From: Pseudomonas lutea
GTDB taxonomy: Bacteria > Pseudomonadota > Gammaproteobacteria > Pseudomonadales > Pseudomonadaceae
Assembly (NCBI RefSeq): GCF_000759445.1
Contig: NZ_JRMB01000002.1
Location: 1,550,001 to 1,614,000 of the forward strand
Length of the DNA stretch: 64,000 nucleotides
Reading direction: 5' to 3'
The translations under genes were made by a program, and so were the position numbers. This document shows positions 20,019 to 29,613 of the stretch, piece by piece. The notes beneath the pieces are model-generated. The model was not told the DNA's origin and made no database searches. It saw only the letters and a program-made list of their open reading frames with translations. The number at the start of each line of letters is the position of its first letter. The first letter of the stretch is position 1.

Positions 20019-21950
20019 CTACTGAACATGGCGCTGAATCCACTCGCGCACCTGCGCATATGGATACGCCTCCAGGGCCGCGAACCCACCGATGTTCCGC
20101 GCCTTGAGCCGGGTGAATAACGGCACGCTGATGCCGCATAAAAACCGCGTCAGGCACTCCACGCTCGGATCATGCCCTCGGCCCTCAAGATGTTTGCCGA
20201 CGAACTCACCGCACACGCTTGCAAAATCCTGCTCGGTCAGCGGCGCCAGCGCGGGAGGCTCGGGAAGCCGCGCGATTCGCCCCGCACATACCGAACAATG
20301 CCCGCAGTGCTCAGGCGCGCGGCCATCGCCGAAATAATGCGCCAGGCGATAACTAAGGCACTGTTCACTGGCAAACAGTTCGAGCATCGCGTGGATGCGG
20401 GCGACTTCAGTCGATTCGTGATGGACGAAGTAAGCATGCAACTCCTCACTCAGCAACTGGGCGTCGAAGTCCGCTGCGATCAGGTTGTACACCTCCGTCA
20501 TTTGCTTGCTTTCGAGTTCGATCCAGCCCTTCTCCTGAAAGAAATCCAGCGCCGTCACGACTCGCCCGCGCTCGGCCTGATACTGCTGATACATCGCGTC
20601 GAAGTTGACCGTGGCCCACGTGCGTGCCCGACTGGACGTCTCGGTCAGGGCCTGCACAAATTCGCGGCGTTCGCCCTGAAACCGCTGCACCAGCACCTCG
20701 GGTTCGATCAGGTATTTGAAGCGGTATTCCGCGAAATACGAGTAGCGCGGTGCGATGATCCCGCGCAGCTCCAACTGCACCAGCAGCGTTTTGAGCGGCA
20801 GCTGGCGAATGTTACTGAGGTCCGACAAAGGCCCCAGCAAAAACTCCCACTGAGGGTCACGCCGCGCACCTTGCAGATCCTCCAGCACGCACCGGATACC
20901 TTCCAGCTCCGGCGTATCGCCGTACACAAAATTCTCCAACACGTTCAGGCTGTCGCGATTGGCCAGGACCAGACACTCCGAGGTCGCGCCGTCGCGCCCC
21001 GCGCGACCGATCTCCTGACTGTAATTCTCGATGGACTTGGGCAAATCGAAGTGCACGACGTTACGAATGTCGCTCTTGTCGATACCCATGCCGAAGGCAA
21101 TCGTGGCGACGATGCAATTCAGCCGACCGTCCATGAACTGCCGCTGGATCGACTCGCGCTTATCGTGAGGCAGGCCTGCATGGTAGGCATACGCCGGGAT
21201 GCCGTTCTGTGACAAATGGGCCGCGACAAACTCGGCCGTTTTCTGCAGCGTGACGTAGACAATGCTCGGCTGCCCGGCCCGCTCGCCAAGCCACTCCACC
21301 AGCCGCCGCCGCTTGTCACGGCCCGCAACCGGCTCGACCTGCAGGGTCAAGTTGGGTCGGTAGAAACCGGTGGTCACGACATCGTCCAGCGCAATGCCGA
21401 ACTTGCGCTGCATGTCGTCGATAACCTGGGGCGTCGCAGTTGCCGTTAGAAGCAACGCCTGGGGAATATTGAATTCCCGCTGGTAGTCGGGAAGTTTGAG
21501 GTAATCGGGTCGGAAGTTGTGGCCCCATTCGGATATGCAATGTGCCTCGTCCACCACCAGCAAGGAAATCGGCACCTGCGTGATGAAATGCCTGAAGCGC
21601 TCATTTTTTAAGCGCTCGACGGAGATCATCAGAATCTTCAACTCACCGGAGCGCGCGCGGGCCATGACGTCGGCCACCTCGTCTCGGCTTTGCGCCGAGT
21701 CTATGCTCGCGGCAGCGATGCCATGTCGCTGAAGAAACGCCAGTTGGTCCTGAATCAGCGCCAACAAAGGTGACACGACCAGCGTCAGGTGCGGCAAAAG
21801 CAATGCCGGCAGTTGGTAGCAGAGGGATTTCCCGGAACCTGTGGGGAAGATTGCCGCGGCGGAGCGTCCCGCCAGCACCGCGCTGATGGCGGCCTCTTGT
21901 CCGGCGCGAAACTGCCGATAACCGAAAACCTGCTCGAGGGTTTGATGCAT
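20019..21950 (-). CDS. recQ: RecQ-family ATP-dependent DNA helicase with atypical C-terminal order
   Basis: The 643-residue protein has a full RecQ helicase core: FRAGQ near 14, Walker A TGSGKS (37-42), DEAH (134-137), TATATP (169-174) and QEIGRAGRDG (312-321). After the core comes a region that reads as winged-helix-like (about 353-500), then four zinc-type cysteines C531, C549, C552 and C555 (CGHCSVC), and a final segment of about 80 residues that I do not recognise as HRDC. Canonical RecQ has zinc, then winged helix, then HRDC. It is likely to unwind DNA 3' to 5' in repair, but may be a distinct paralog from housekeeping RecQ. Confidence 0.88.
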   Translation of the reverse strand: MHQTLEQVFGYRQFRAGQEAAISAVLAGRSAAAIFPTGSGKSLCYQLPALLLPHLTLVVSPLLALIQDQLAFLQRHGIAAASIDSAQSRDEVADVMARARSGELKILMISVERLKNERFRHFITQVPISLLVVDEAHCISEWGHNFRPDYLKLPDYQREFNIPQALLLTATATPQVIDDMQRKFGIALDDVVTTGFYRPNLTLQVEPVAGRDKRRRLVEWLGERAGQPSIVYVTLQKTAEFVAAHLSQNGIPAYAYHAGLPHDKRESIQRQFMDGRLNCIVATIAFGMGIDKSDIRNVVHFDLPKSIENYSQEIGRAGRDGATSECLVLANRDSLNVLENFVYGDTPELEGIRCVLEDLQGARRDPQWEFLLGPLSDLSNIRQLPLKTLLVQLELRGIIAPRYSYFAEYRFKYLIEPEVLVQRFQGERREFVQALTETSSRARTWATVNFDAMYQQYQAERGRVVTALDFFQEKGWIELESKQMTEVYNLIAADFDAQLLSEELHAYFVHHESTEVARIHAMLELFASEQCLSYRLAHYFGDGRAPEHCGHCSVCAGRIARLPEPPALAPLTEQDFASVCGEFVGKHLEGRGHDPSVECLTRFLCGISVPLFTRLKARNIGGFAALEAYPYAQVREWIQRHVQ

Positions 21951-22186
21951 ATGCTGTCACTCCTTTGACCGTCGCGAGGGCGTGAACCATAGCGCGGTGG
22001 GCTTGGGCGCAATACACCTAAACCATTACAGAAATATCGCGCAGGATACATCCGGGCGGACCGACGCGTGCAAATGCTGGCAAAACGGCATGCCTAAGTT
22101 TAATCTCGCGCGAAATGTTACGTGGCGCCGGTCAAGCCCGGCCGACCGCGGCTATTGGAAATCTGAATACTTGCCAAGGAGAGGCC

Positions 22187-22999
22187 ATGCAATCCACACC
22201 CCAGCCCGAGGATGACGGGCTCACCATGAAACGCCTGGCGCCAGGGCAGTTCGACGTTGTGCTCGGCGCTCATCCCGTTCGACGCAATGCCCCAACCGGG
22301 AAGAGCAACGGGCACTGGCCATTTGGCAGCCTGATGATCTGCCTTGCGCTGTTGATCGCAATTATCTTTTTCATCGTGCAGATGTTTCATACGCCCAAGC
22401 CTGCCGCCGCAGCCATACCTGCGCCACCGGTTGCAGACCTTGTCAGCGAACCGGAACCCGTGGAGCCGGCAGCCAAAGTACGTGCTGTCGAACAAGTCAT
22501 ATACGTCGCCCCGAAACAGGATCTGGCACCGCCTGCCACTGCACGATCACTCGACACCTGCCTCAAAGACGGCAACGTTATTGATCGGGATGTCATCAAC
22601 TGCCGCTTCGGCAATGCTCAACCCGGTGACGCCCAGGCATCGCGTCCACAGGGCATGGTCTCAGATCGCTACATGGCCAACTACAAGGCGGTTGCCGCCA
22701 AGCCTAAAACCGAAGCCGCACGGCGTTACGAAGTGGCAGGCGTGTTCATCCGTGAAATTGACGGGCGCAACCGCTATGAAGCTCGTTATCGTATTTTTAA
22801 CAATCACATCGAAACAGAGAGTGTCTGCATGAACTTCCTGAGTGACAGCGTCGAACACCGTGAATGCCGGCGCGCTGCCGTTCCCTATTTCAAAGACATG
22901 TGCAGTGACTGGAGCAAGCGCGTCGCCAAAGACAAAAGCGACAAGAATAAACTGGCGCAAGAGCAGTACTGCACCGCGGCCCGGGACTATTCAGCCTGA
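22187..22999 (+). CDS. Single-pass membrane protein of unknown function, cysteine-rich periplasmic domain
   Basis: The 270-residue protein has a cytoplasmic N-terminus, one membrane helix at about 47-66 (SLMICLALLIAIIFFIVQMF), a Pro/Ala/Glu-rich linker (about 69-115) and a C-terminal domain with six cysteines (in LDTCLK, INCRF, ESVCMN, HRECRR, DMCSDW, QYCTAA), probably disulfide-bonded in the periplasm. The ATG at 22187 has a strong AAGGAGAGG. I do not recognise the family. It precedes a lipoprotein gene of equally unknown role, 331 bases away. Confidence 0.75.
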   Translation: MQSTPQPEDDGLTMKRLAPGQFDVVLGAHPVRRNAPTGKSNGHWPFGSLMICLALLIAIIFFIVQMFHTPKPAAAAIPAPPVADLVSEPEPVEPAAKVRAVEQVIYVAPKQDLAPPATARSLDTCLKDGNVIDRDVINCRFGNAQPGDAQASRPQGMVSDRYMANYKAVAAKPKTEAARRYEVAGVFIREIDGRNRYEARYRIFNNHIETESVCMNFLSDSVEHRECRRAAVPYFKDMCSDWSKRVAKDKSDKNKLAQEQYCTAARDYSA

Positions 23000-23330
23000 C
23001 GGATGGCCAAGCAGTCCTGCGGTAAATCCGTCTGCTGATGTATCGAGCGCAGAGCCTCGCGAAAGGCAACGAAGCTTATACAGATACTCTCTGACGTTTT
23101 ACGCTCACCCCTTCAACTTGGAGCCAGACAGGCCAAGCGCTGTCCAGTCCATCGTCCATGGCCTCCACGCCGAATGCCACGCAGACGAAAACATCGAATT
23201 CCTGCAGAGACCGCCCTATAGGGCCGGTTTCTCATTCCGCTTTTTGTCTCTGCTGCATTGATCCGTCTCAGGTTTCTGCGGTCATAGGAAGCTACAGTCA
23301 GAAACAACCGCAGCCACATGGACAGAACCT
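23000..23330. other. 331-base gap between two envelope-protein genes
   Basis: No credible gene is seen. It contains an imperfect hairpin near 23207-23233 (annotated separately). No REP element is present. Confidence 0.5.
23207..23245 (+). terminator. Possible terminator hairpin
   Basis: GAGACCGCCC, a TATA loop and GGGCCGGTTTCTC form an imperfect stem with one or two bulges. TTTTT follows about 8 bases later. It could end the 22187-22999 transcript, but the distance and bulges make this uncertain. Confidence 0.4.
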
Positions 23331-24068
23331 ATGCCACAAGCAGCCTCGCGAACCCCTTCCCGCCTGCTCCAGCTGCTACTGGCTGCCACAACCGCTACCC
23401 TTCTAGGCTGCGGCGATGATGCCAAGTCTCCCGACACTGCAACTACCGCCGCCGCGACTCCGCAAAAAGTGATGACTGTCGATGTCAGCGGCGCTTTGAA
23501 CCTGCATTACGAAGCCAGAGGCGATCAAGTGGCGGTCGGCTTTTTACCTGGGAAACTGCCGGGTTCCAACTGGCTGACACTGAGCGCCGATCAAGAAGCC
23601 GAAGGCGACCGCAACGAAGTGAGTATCGGGCCTATTCTTGGTTTCTCCTTCGACAATCCCGATCAGGAAAAGCAGGCCATCATGTTTCAGGGCGGCCGGG
23701 TCGAAGTTGCGCACGATGAAAACAGCGCGTCCTATGACACCGGTTCGTACTATCAGTACTTCGATACAGACAAAGCCGGCGGCAACAGCAACGTCAAACT
23801 CAGCTTCACAAAAATCGAAAAACTCAGCTCCGCCAACAAGCTGCTCGACCGCTACCGGCTGATCGGGACTTTCCAGTTCAATGCCGCGCTTTCCCCGGAG
23901 CAACCCAGCGACGAATGCACCCGCGAAGCGGCTGCGTACGCGGCCGAGCACGGCGAGCGTCATCCCGGATTTGACGCGAAGCTGTGCAGTGCCAAAAGCG
24001 TTGTGGCAAAGGGAAGTTTCGACATTACCCAGGACTTTCCTGTCACGGCCAAGACGGACGGGCAGTGA
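23331..24068 (+). CDS. Putative outer-membrane lipoprotein of unknown function
   Basis: The 245-residue protein has a lipoprotein signal peptide with lipobox LLGC and modified cysteine C27. Gly at +2 argues against inner-membrane retention. An Ala/Thr-rich linker (about 30-45) leads into a mostly beta-type soluble domain with acidic stretches. A cysteine pair near residues 190-220 may form a disulfide. No enzyme motif is recognised. A convergent terminator separates it from pckA. Confidence 0.78.
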   Translation: MPQAASRTPSRLLQLLLAATTATLLGCGDDAKSPDTATTAAATPQKVMTVDVSGALNLHYEARGDQVAVGFLPGKLPGSNWLTLSADQEAEGDRNEVSIGPILGFSFDNPDQEKQAIMFQGGRVEVAHDENSASYDTGSYYQYFDTDKAGGNSNVKLSFTKIEKLSSANKLLDRYRLIGTFQFNAALSPEQPSDECTREAAAYAAEHGERHPGFDAKLCSAKSVVAKGSFDITQDFPVTAKTDGQ

Positions 24069-24162
24069 CCGCCGACTGTCCGGGCGGCGGCGCGCCCGAA
24101 GCGCTGACACCGCCCCCCTCCGCTGAAGCCGTTCAAGCACAACTGCATGTATAAACGCCGTG

Positions 24163-24190
24163 CATAAAAAAACCGCCCCGAGGGGCGGTT
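24163..24190 (-). terminator. Rho-independent terminator of pckA
   Basis: AACCGCCCC (24171-24179) and GGGGCGGTT (24182-24190) make a perfect 9-bp stem with a minimal loop. On the minus strand it is followed by a run of seven T. It lies about 20 bases beyond the pckA stop. Confidence 0.92.
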
Positions 24191-24210
24191 TCTTGTTGCG
24201 GGAGCCGATC

Positions 24211-25752
24211 TTACAACTTCGGACCCGCTGCCTTGATCGCGTCGCTCACTTCAAACTTCTTGAAGTTTTCGATGAACAGGCCAGCCAGCGCTTTGGCAGC
24301 CTCGTCGTAGGCCGCTTTGTCAGCCCAAGTGTTGCGCGGGTTGAGCAGACCGGTCTCTACGCCCGGTACGGAGGTCGGGACGTCCAGGTTAATGGTGTCC
24401 AGATGCTCAGTTGCCGCACCGATCAACGCTCCGCTTTGAATGGCCGCGATGACGCCACGGGTGGTCGGGATGTTGAAGCGCTTACCCACACCGTAGCCGC
24501 CGCCGGTCCAGCCAGTGTTGACCAGGTAGACCTTGGAGCCGAAGCCACGGATACGCTTGATCAGCAGCTCTGCGTATTCGCCAGCCGGGCGCGGGAAGAA
24601 CGGCGCGCCGAAGCAGGTGGAGAATGTCGACTTGATGCCCGCGCCCGAACCCATTTCAGTGGAGCCCACCAGTGCGGTGTAGCCCGACAGGAAGTGATAG
24701 GCCGCCTGTTCTTCGCTGAGAATCGACACTGGCGGCAATACGCCGGTCAGGTCGCACGTCAGGAAGATCACAGCATTGGGTTCGCCACCCAGGTTTTTCT
24801 CGGAGCGTTTCTCGACGTGCTCGAGCGGGTAGGCCGCGCGGCTGTTCTGAGTCAGGCTGCTGTCGGCGTAGTCGGCGTGACCGGCGGCGTCCAGCACTAC
24901 GTTTTCCAGAACTGCGCCATGCTTGATGGCTTTCCAGATAACCGGCTCGTTCTTCTCGGAGAGGTCGATGCACTTGGCGTAGCAACCGCCTTCGATGTTG
25001 AAGACCACGCCTTCGCCCCAGCCGTGTTCATCGTCACCGATGAGGTAGCGGGTTTCGTCAGCCGACAGGGTGGTTTTGCCGGTGCCGGACAGGCCGAAGA
25101 ACAACGTTACGTCGCCTTCTTCACCAATGTTGGCGGCGCAATGCATAGGCAGAACGTCGGACGCTGGCAACAGGAAGTTCTGCACCGAGAACATGGCTTT
25201 CTTCATTTCACCGGCGTAACGCATGCCGGCAATGAGTACCTTCTTCTGGGCAAAGTTGATGATGACGCAGCCATCGGAGTTGGTGCCGTCACGCTCAGGC
25301 ACGCACTCGAAGTTGGCAACGTTGAGCACCTGCCACTCTTCACGACCCGCCGGGTTGTACTGGGCCGGGTTGATGAACAGGCAGCGACCAAAGAGGTTCT
25401 GCCAGGCAGTCTGTGTGGTCATCTTGACTGCAAGGTAGTGGTCTTCGGCCGCGCCTACGTGGACGTGGGAAACGAAGTGTTCCTGGGCATTGTTAAACGC
25501 CTCGACACGCGCCCAGAGGGCGTCGAACTTGTCCGCCGGGAATTTCCGGTTGATCGCACCCCATGCAATCGCAGCCTGAGTGGATGGTTCGTCTACGATG
25601 AAGCGGTCGGCTGGCGAACGGCCTGTACGGTGGCCGGTTTCGACGACAAGTGCGCCAGTATCGGACAGCACGCCTTCTTCGCGTTTGAGGGCTTCTTTCA
25701 CCAGATCGTCGACACTGAGATCGGTATGAACGGCGTTATTGGCTTGCGTCAT
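24211..25752 (-). CDS. pckA: Phosphoenolpyruvate carboxykinase (ATP)
   Basis: The 513-residue enzyme converts oxaloacetate and ATP to PEP, CO2 and ADP, the first committed step of gluconeogenesis. Seen directly: [10 protein letters not shown] near the N-terminus, the PEPCK P-loop [11 protein letters not shown], the metal-binding [10 protein letters not shown] and the adenine-region [17 protein letters not shown] at 25752 has GGGGAAT upstream; the open frame to 25857 crosses the operator. The palindrome at 25795-25821 matches the RccR site and implies repression when KDPG signalling disfavours gluconeogenesis. Confidence 0.97.
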   Translation of the reverse strand: MTQANNAVHTDLSVDDLVKEALKREEGVLSDTGALVVETGHRTGRSPADRFIVDEPSTQAAIAWGAINRKFPADKFDALWARVEAFNNAQEHFVSHVHVGAAEDHYLAVKMTTQTAWQNLFGRCLFINPAQYNPAGREEWQVLNVANFECVPERDGTNSDGCVIINFAQKKVLIAGMRYAGEMKKAMFSVQNFLLPASDVLPMHCAANIGEEGDVTLFFGLSGTGKTTLSADETRYLIGDDEHGWGEGVVFNIEGGCYAKCIDLSEKNEPVIWKAIKHGAVLENVVLDAAGHADYADSSLTQNSRAAYPLEHVEKRSEKNLGGEPNAVIFLTCDLTGVLPPVSILSEEQAAYHFLSGYTALVGSTEMGSGAGIKSTFSTCFGAPFFPRPAGEYAELLIKRIRGFGSKVYLVNTGWTGGGYGVGKRFNIPTTRGVIAAIQSGALIGAATEHLDTINLDVPTSVPGVETGLLNPRNTWADKAAYDEAAKALAGLFIENFKKFEVSDAIKAAGPKL

Positions 25753-25794
25753 GAGATTCCCCGTCGGCTCGATGGCCGAGTGCTCCAAACGTTT

Positions 25795-25821
25795 TGTAGT
25801 AGAAAAACCGACACTACTACA
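25795..25821 (-). promoter_or_regulatory. RccR-type operator upstream of pckA (TGTAGT-N15-ACTACA)
   Basis: TGTAGTAG (25795-25802) and CTACTACA (25814-25821) are perfect inverted repeats, 42 bases upstream of the pckA ATG. The form TGTAGT-N15-ACTACA is, from memory, the consensus described for the RpiR-family regulator RccR, which responds to KDPG and controls pckA, aceA and glcB in Pseudomonas. The palindrome and spacing are seen directly; the regulator is inferred. Confidence 0.75.
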
Positions 25822-25943
25822 GCTAAAAAGTGGCCGGATTATGCCAGAAAAGCCCAAAAAAGGTAGGGCCCTCTTGTCAGAACTACATGAAGAAGAGTCA
25901 AGCGGGCCGGGCGGAAAGCATTCAGCCCAAAGCCCGCACTACA

Positions 25944-26846
25944 TCAATGGCGGGTATCGGACGGAGTATCTACCCCACCCCCTGCAAACAGCTGCGCTAC
26001 ATCGGTTGCGTCGAAGAAATAGCGCTGATTGCAGAACTGGCAGTCGATCTCGACTGCGCCATGATGCTCGATCACTAATTGCTGTGCATCTTCCAGACCA
26101 AGACTGACCAGCGCGTTGCCAGAACGTTCGCGCGAGCAGCTGCAACGAAACACCAGAGGCTGCACGTCGAACATGCGCACCGCGTCCTCGTGGAACAACC
26201 GGTGCAGCACGGTTTCGTTGGTCAGGCTGAGCAATTCCTCGGCGGTCAGAGTATCGACCAGCGTGTTGACGTGCTGCCAACTGGCTTCACGCTCCTCGGG
26301 CTCTTTGAGCTTTTCGGCTGGCAACTGCTGCAGCAGCAGGCCCCGGGCACGCTTGCCATCGGCCTTTATCCAGAAGCGAGTCGGCAGCTGCTCCGACATC
26401 ACGAAGTAACTGGACAGACAGGCAGACAGGTCAACGCCATCCAGTCCGACAATGCCTTGATAGCGTTTGCCCTGACGCGGATCGATGGTCATGGTGAGGT
26501 CGCCATCAGGCATCAGATCAAGAAGCGTCGCGTCCGGCTTGACCAGGGCCTCATCGTAACGGGCGATGCCGCGCAACTCGCGCTCGCTGGAGCATTCAAC
26601 CATCAGCAGCGACACGGGGCCGAGGGACCGGGCCTGCAAGACCAGAAGCCCGTCAAACTTCAATGTGCCCACCAGCAGTGCGGCAGCGGCGAGCATTTCG
26701 CCGAGCAGCTGGGCGACCGGTTCGGGATACGGGTGCTTGGCAAGGACCTCGGCGTAGCTGCGCTCGAGGGCGACGAGCTCACCGCGAACGTCGCTTTCGT
26801 CAAAGATGAAACGCTGGGTGTAATCGGTGTCCGCAAAATCGTGCAT
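25944..26846 (-). CDS. hslO: Redox-regulated chaperone Hsp33
   Basis: The 300-residue protein has the Hsp33 core and the C-terminal redox switch, C235-x-C237 (RCSCSRER) and C269-xx-C272 (CQFC), which binds zinc when reduced and forms disulfides to activate the chaperone under oxidative and heat stress. ATG at 26846 is chosen; a TTG at 26873 in frame is possible, and neither has a strong ribosome site. It is upstream of pckA on the same strand with a 191-base gap. Confidence 0.94.
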   Translation of the reverse strand: MHDFADTDYTQRFIFDESDVRGELVALERSYAEVLAKHPYPEPVAQLLGEMLAAAALLVGTLKFDGLLVLQARSLGPVSLLMVECSSERELRGIARYDEALVKPDATLLDLMPDGDLTMTIDPRQGKRYQGIVGLDGVDLSACLSSYFVMSEQLPTRFWIKADGKRARGLLLQQLPAEKLKEPEEREASWQHVNTLVDTLTAEELLSLTNETVLHRLFHEDAVRMFDVQPLVFRCSCSRERSGNALVSLGLEDAQQLVIEHHGAVEIDCQFCNQRYFFDATDVAQLFAGGGVDTPSDTRH

Positions 26847-26944
26847 AGGAGAAGGTATCTGAATGGATGACAAAGTGATGACAAGCGCTTATAAAGCGCG
26901 GTTTAGCACCGACGGGTGCACTGTCATGCCGATGGGGGCATTTT

Positions 26945-27754
26945 ATGGACTATCCCGCGTTGTTCCAACCCAAGTGGAACGGCAAAAAATTCCTGCTGTG
27001 CAATCTCGTCGCACTGGCCCTGCTGCTGCTGTGGATCTGGCCAACAGGGCACGCAGCTTTTACCCAGCTCGACGAAGGTCTGTTTCATGTCCTCAATCGC
27101 CCGCTGGAGCAGAACAAAGTGTGGCTGTGGATCTGGACAATCGCCAGCATGCGGCCCTTCGATGTCGTGGTCGGGCTGATTCTCCTCACGCTGCTTATAA
27201 AAGGCGAGTGGGTATTCAAAACCCTGCAAACGCGTGCCGCGCTGATCGGTTTCGTGTTGACGCTGATCTTGCTGCTGATCATCCGCACGGTTTTTTCCAA
27301 AATCATCGACCACAGCTCGCTGCAACATGACAGCGCGTCCATGGTGATCCCCGACGCTATCAAGCTCAGCGATATATTCCCGACGCTGGAAGACAAATGG
27401 CAGCTCAAGGACCGCTCGAGCCAGAGCTTTCCGGGCGACCATGCTTCCGTGCTGCTGATCTGGGCAATGTTCATGAGCGTCTATAGCCGCACCTTAGGCC
27501 AACGTGTGGTCATCTGGGCGCTGGCGTTGCTGTTCATGATGCCGCGTCTGGTGGCTGGCGCGCATTGGGGTCAGGACGATTACATCGGCGGGGTGATGAT
27601 CGCACTCCTGGCGCTGGGCTGGAGCTGCTACACCCCGTTCGTGGCGAAGGCCACCGGGTTCTTCCTGCGCCTGACCGCACCGCTTTTCAACATCCTTGGC
27701 CGCCTGCCACTGCTCCGCTGCCTGAGCATCATGAAGCCGGGCGCTCATCTGTAA
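26945..27754 (+). CDS. PAP2-family membrane phosphatase/phosphotransferase (LpxT-like)
   Basis: The 269-residue integral membrane protein has about six hydrophobic segments. The PAP2 catalytic motifs are KDRSSQSFPGDHAS (phosphate-binding and catalytic His) and RLVAGAHWGQDDYIGG. The family includes undecaprenyl-pyrophosphate phosphatases and the lipid A 1-phosphotransferase LpxT; the closest resemblance appears to be to LpxT-type enzymes, but the lipid substrate is inferred. It diverges from hslO and converges with hslR. Confidence 0.82.
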   Translation: MDYPALFQPKWNGKKFLLCNLVALALLLLWIWPTGHAAFTQLDEGLFHVLNRPLEQNKVWLWIWTIASMRPFDVVVGLILLTLLIKGEWVFKTLQTRAALIGFVLTLILLLIIRTVFSKIIDHSSLQHDSASMVIPDAIKLSDIFPTLEDKWQLKDRSSQSFPGDHASVLLIWAMFMSVYSRTLGQRVVIWALALLFMMPRLVAGAHWGQDDYIGGVMIALLALGWSCYTPFVAKATGFFLRLTAPLFNILGRLPLLRCLSIMKPGAHL

Positions 27755-27821
27755 CCACTACCCGCGTTGCTCCCCGCCTTGACCGTGTGTTCGCTCCGCG
27801 GTCATTGCCGCGGCGGTGTAC

Positions 27822-28223
27822 CTAATCATCGCCAGAGCGGAACTGGAACAGCTGCCGGCGCTGTTTTTTGCTCGGCTTGCCATCGGTGGTAATCCCCAGA
27901 TTGCCTGCTTTGCGCATCTCGGCCGCTTGCTCACGCTTGGCGATGCTGTCCGGGGTCTCGCTGTACAGCAATTGGGCTTCAGGGGCTCCACGTCGAACGA
28001 TGGACAGCGCTTGAACCACTACCGTGCGCTCATCAAAGCCCATTCGGATTTGCAACTCATCGCCTACGCGCGGTTCTTTACCCGGTTTGCAACGCTCCCC
28101 TCGACAATGAACCTTGCCGCTTTCGATAGCGGCCTTGGCCAATGCACGTGTCTTGAAAAAGCGCGCTGCCCATAGCCACTTGTCCAGACGGACTTTGTCG
28201 TCCTCATCTGACTTCTGTGTCAT
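27822..28223 (-). CDS. hslR: Heat-shock RNA-binding protein Hsp15 (S4 domain)
   Basis: The 133-residue protein has an N-terminal S4 domain (VRLDKWLWAARFFKTRALAKAAIESGKV) and a basic C-terminal tail (KPSKKQRRQLFQFRSGDD), and matches E. coli Hsp15 in length. Hsp15 binds free 50S subunits that carry nascent chains and helps recycle stalled ribosomes after heat shock. It lies near hslO, as in many gamma-proteobacteria. The 67-base gap to the convergent PAP2 gene holds a GC hairpin without a U-tract. Confidence 0.94.
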   Translation of the reverse strand: MTQKSDEDDKVRLDKWLWAARFFKTRALAKAAIESGKVHCRGERCKPGKEPRVGDELQIRMGFDERTVVVQALSIVRRGAPEAQLLYSETPDSIAKREQAAEMRKAGNLGITTDGKPSKKQRRQLFQFRSGDD

Positions 28224-28341
28224 CTGAATTCCTCGATCGTGTAAATGTCAGAACAGTACTACGTCACGTCGGGGGCGCAGTTACGCCCACCCTCGTTTAC
28301 ACTGCCCACCAGGATTCAAGTACCTGCTTCTGGAGTACGAC

Positions 28342-29115
28342 GTGACAGACTTTCCAACGGCATTGACGGGCGGGTGCAAGGGCTGCAAAGACAGCCCGGC
28401 ACTGGATTTCGAATTCGAATTCGCCTATCAACCTATTGTGGATGTCCGAGACCGCTCGGTATTTGCCCATGAGGCTTTGGTACGTGGCGTCAATGGTGAA
28501 GGAGCACTAACCGTGCTCAACCGCGTTGACGACACCAACCGTTACCGTTTCGATCAATTGTGCCGAACCCGTGCAATTTCAACTGCCGCCCGGCTGGGAA
28601 TGGCCAGCTATCTCTCGATCAATTTTCTGCCCAATGCGGTGTATCGGCCGGAGATGTGCATTCGCAGCACGCTGGAAGCGGCAAAGGCGCATAACTTTCC
28701 GCTCGATCGGCTGATCTTTGAAACCGTCGAGAGTGAACAGCTGGGCAATAACAAACACCTGACCAATATCCTTCGCGAATACCGGGAGTTTGGCTTCAAA
28801 ACAGCGATTGATGACTTCGGCGCCGGCCACTCGGGCCTGACGCTGCTTGCCGACTTTCAGCCCGACCTGATCAAGCTCGACATGGCACTGGTGCGCAATG
28901 TTCATCTGGACCCGGCGAGGCAGGCGATCGTTCGCGGCGTTGTCACAATGTGTAAGGACCTCAACGTTACAGTGATTGCCGAAGGCATCGAACACACAGG
29001 CGAGCGGGACTTCCTCGCCAATTGCGGCATTTATCTGATGCAAGGCTACTGGTTCGCCAAGCCTGCATTCCAGGCACTGCCGCCCATAGATGCCAGCGTT
29101 TGGCAAAACGCGTAA
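28342..29115 (+). CDS. rimA: Cyclic-di-GMP phosphodiesterase RimA (EAL domain)
   Basis: The 257-residue protein is a single EAL domain. Catalytic elements are visible: HEALVRG (the EAL motif), SINFLP, FETVES, the AIDDFGAGHSG loop, LIKLDMA and IAEGIE, so it is expected to be active. A short Cys-containing N-terminus (CKGC) precedes the domain. Translation starts at a GTG with GGAG upstream. It is the first gene of rimA-rimB-rimK. In P. fluorescens RimA and cyclic-di-GMP modulate RimK activity; the position here supports the same role. Confidence 0.9.
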   Translation: MTDFPTALTGGCKGCKDSPALDFEFEFAYQPIVDVRDRSVFAHEALVRGVNGEGALTVLNRVDDTNRYRFDQLCRTRAISTAARLGMASYLSINFLPNAVYRPEMCIRSTLEAAKAHNFPLDRLIFETVESEQLGNNKHLTNILREYREFGFKTAIDDFGAGHSGLTLLADFQPDLIKLDMALVRNVHLDPARQAIVRGVVTMCKDLNVTVIAEGIEHTGERDFLANCGIYLMQGYWFAKPAFQALPPIDASVWQNA

Positions 29116-29130
29116 ACCAACGGAAACGCT

Positions 29131-29613
29131 TTGAAAACATTTGATCATCTGACAGTCGTTGGCCTGCGCGAATGGGTGGCGTTGCCCCATCTGGGCGTCG
29201 CCGGTTTGCGTGCAAAAATCGACACCGGCGCAAGTACCTCCAGCTTGCATGCAACTGAAATCGAACCGTTTGAGCGAGACGGAGAAAAATGGGTGCGCTT
29301 CAACGCGCACCTGGGGACGGTGGTCCAGCTGCGCCACCGCCGCTGCGAGGCTCAACTCGTTGCGATGAAAACCATCAAAAGCTCCAATGGCCACGCCCAG
29401 GTCCGGTACGTCATACGTACAACGCTGGCGCTGGGGGATCGGGTCTGGCCGGTGGAGTTCACGCTGGCCTGCCGCAAGGCGATGCGGTATCGGTTGTTGC
29501 TGGGTTCCAAGGCTTTGATTGATGGCCAGCTGGTCGTCAATCCGGGTGTTACTTACGTTCAGGACAAGCCGGTTTCTCCGGCTTCAAATCTCTCTGCCAC
29601 AGGTGCTGCATGA
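29131..29613 (+). CDS. rimB: RimK-associated retropepsin-like protease RimB
   Basis: The 160-residue protein has the aspartic-protease-like signature [14 protein letters not shown] near 28-41 and the family C-terminus [12 protein letters not shown]. RimB trims poly-glutamate tails that RimK adds to ribosomal protein S6. It starts at a TTG 15 bases after the rimA stop, with GGAAA upstream. The stop overlaps the rimK start by four bases. Confidence 0.88.
   Translation: MKTFDHLTVVGLREWVALPHLGVAGLRAKIDTGASTSSLHATEIEPFERDGEKWVRFNAHLGTVVQLRHRRCEAQLVAMKTIKSSNGHAQVRYVIRTTLALGDRVWPVEFTLACRKAMRYRLLLGSKALIDGQLVVNPGVTYVQDKPVSPASNLSATGAA

Noticed and set aside
24160..25866. Long open frame (568 codons) on the plus strand antisense to pckA
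   Set aside because: It mirrors the full pckA coding region, lacks a family signature, and high-GC codons commonly keep antisense frames open. PckA motifs are clear on the other strand.
27796..27813. Terminator between the PAP2 and hslR genes
   Set aside because: CCGCGG and CCGCGG can pair, but there is no T-run on either strand, so termination is not supported.
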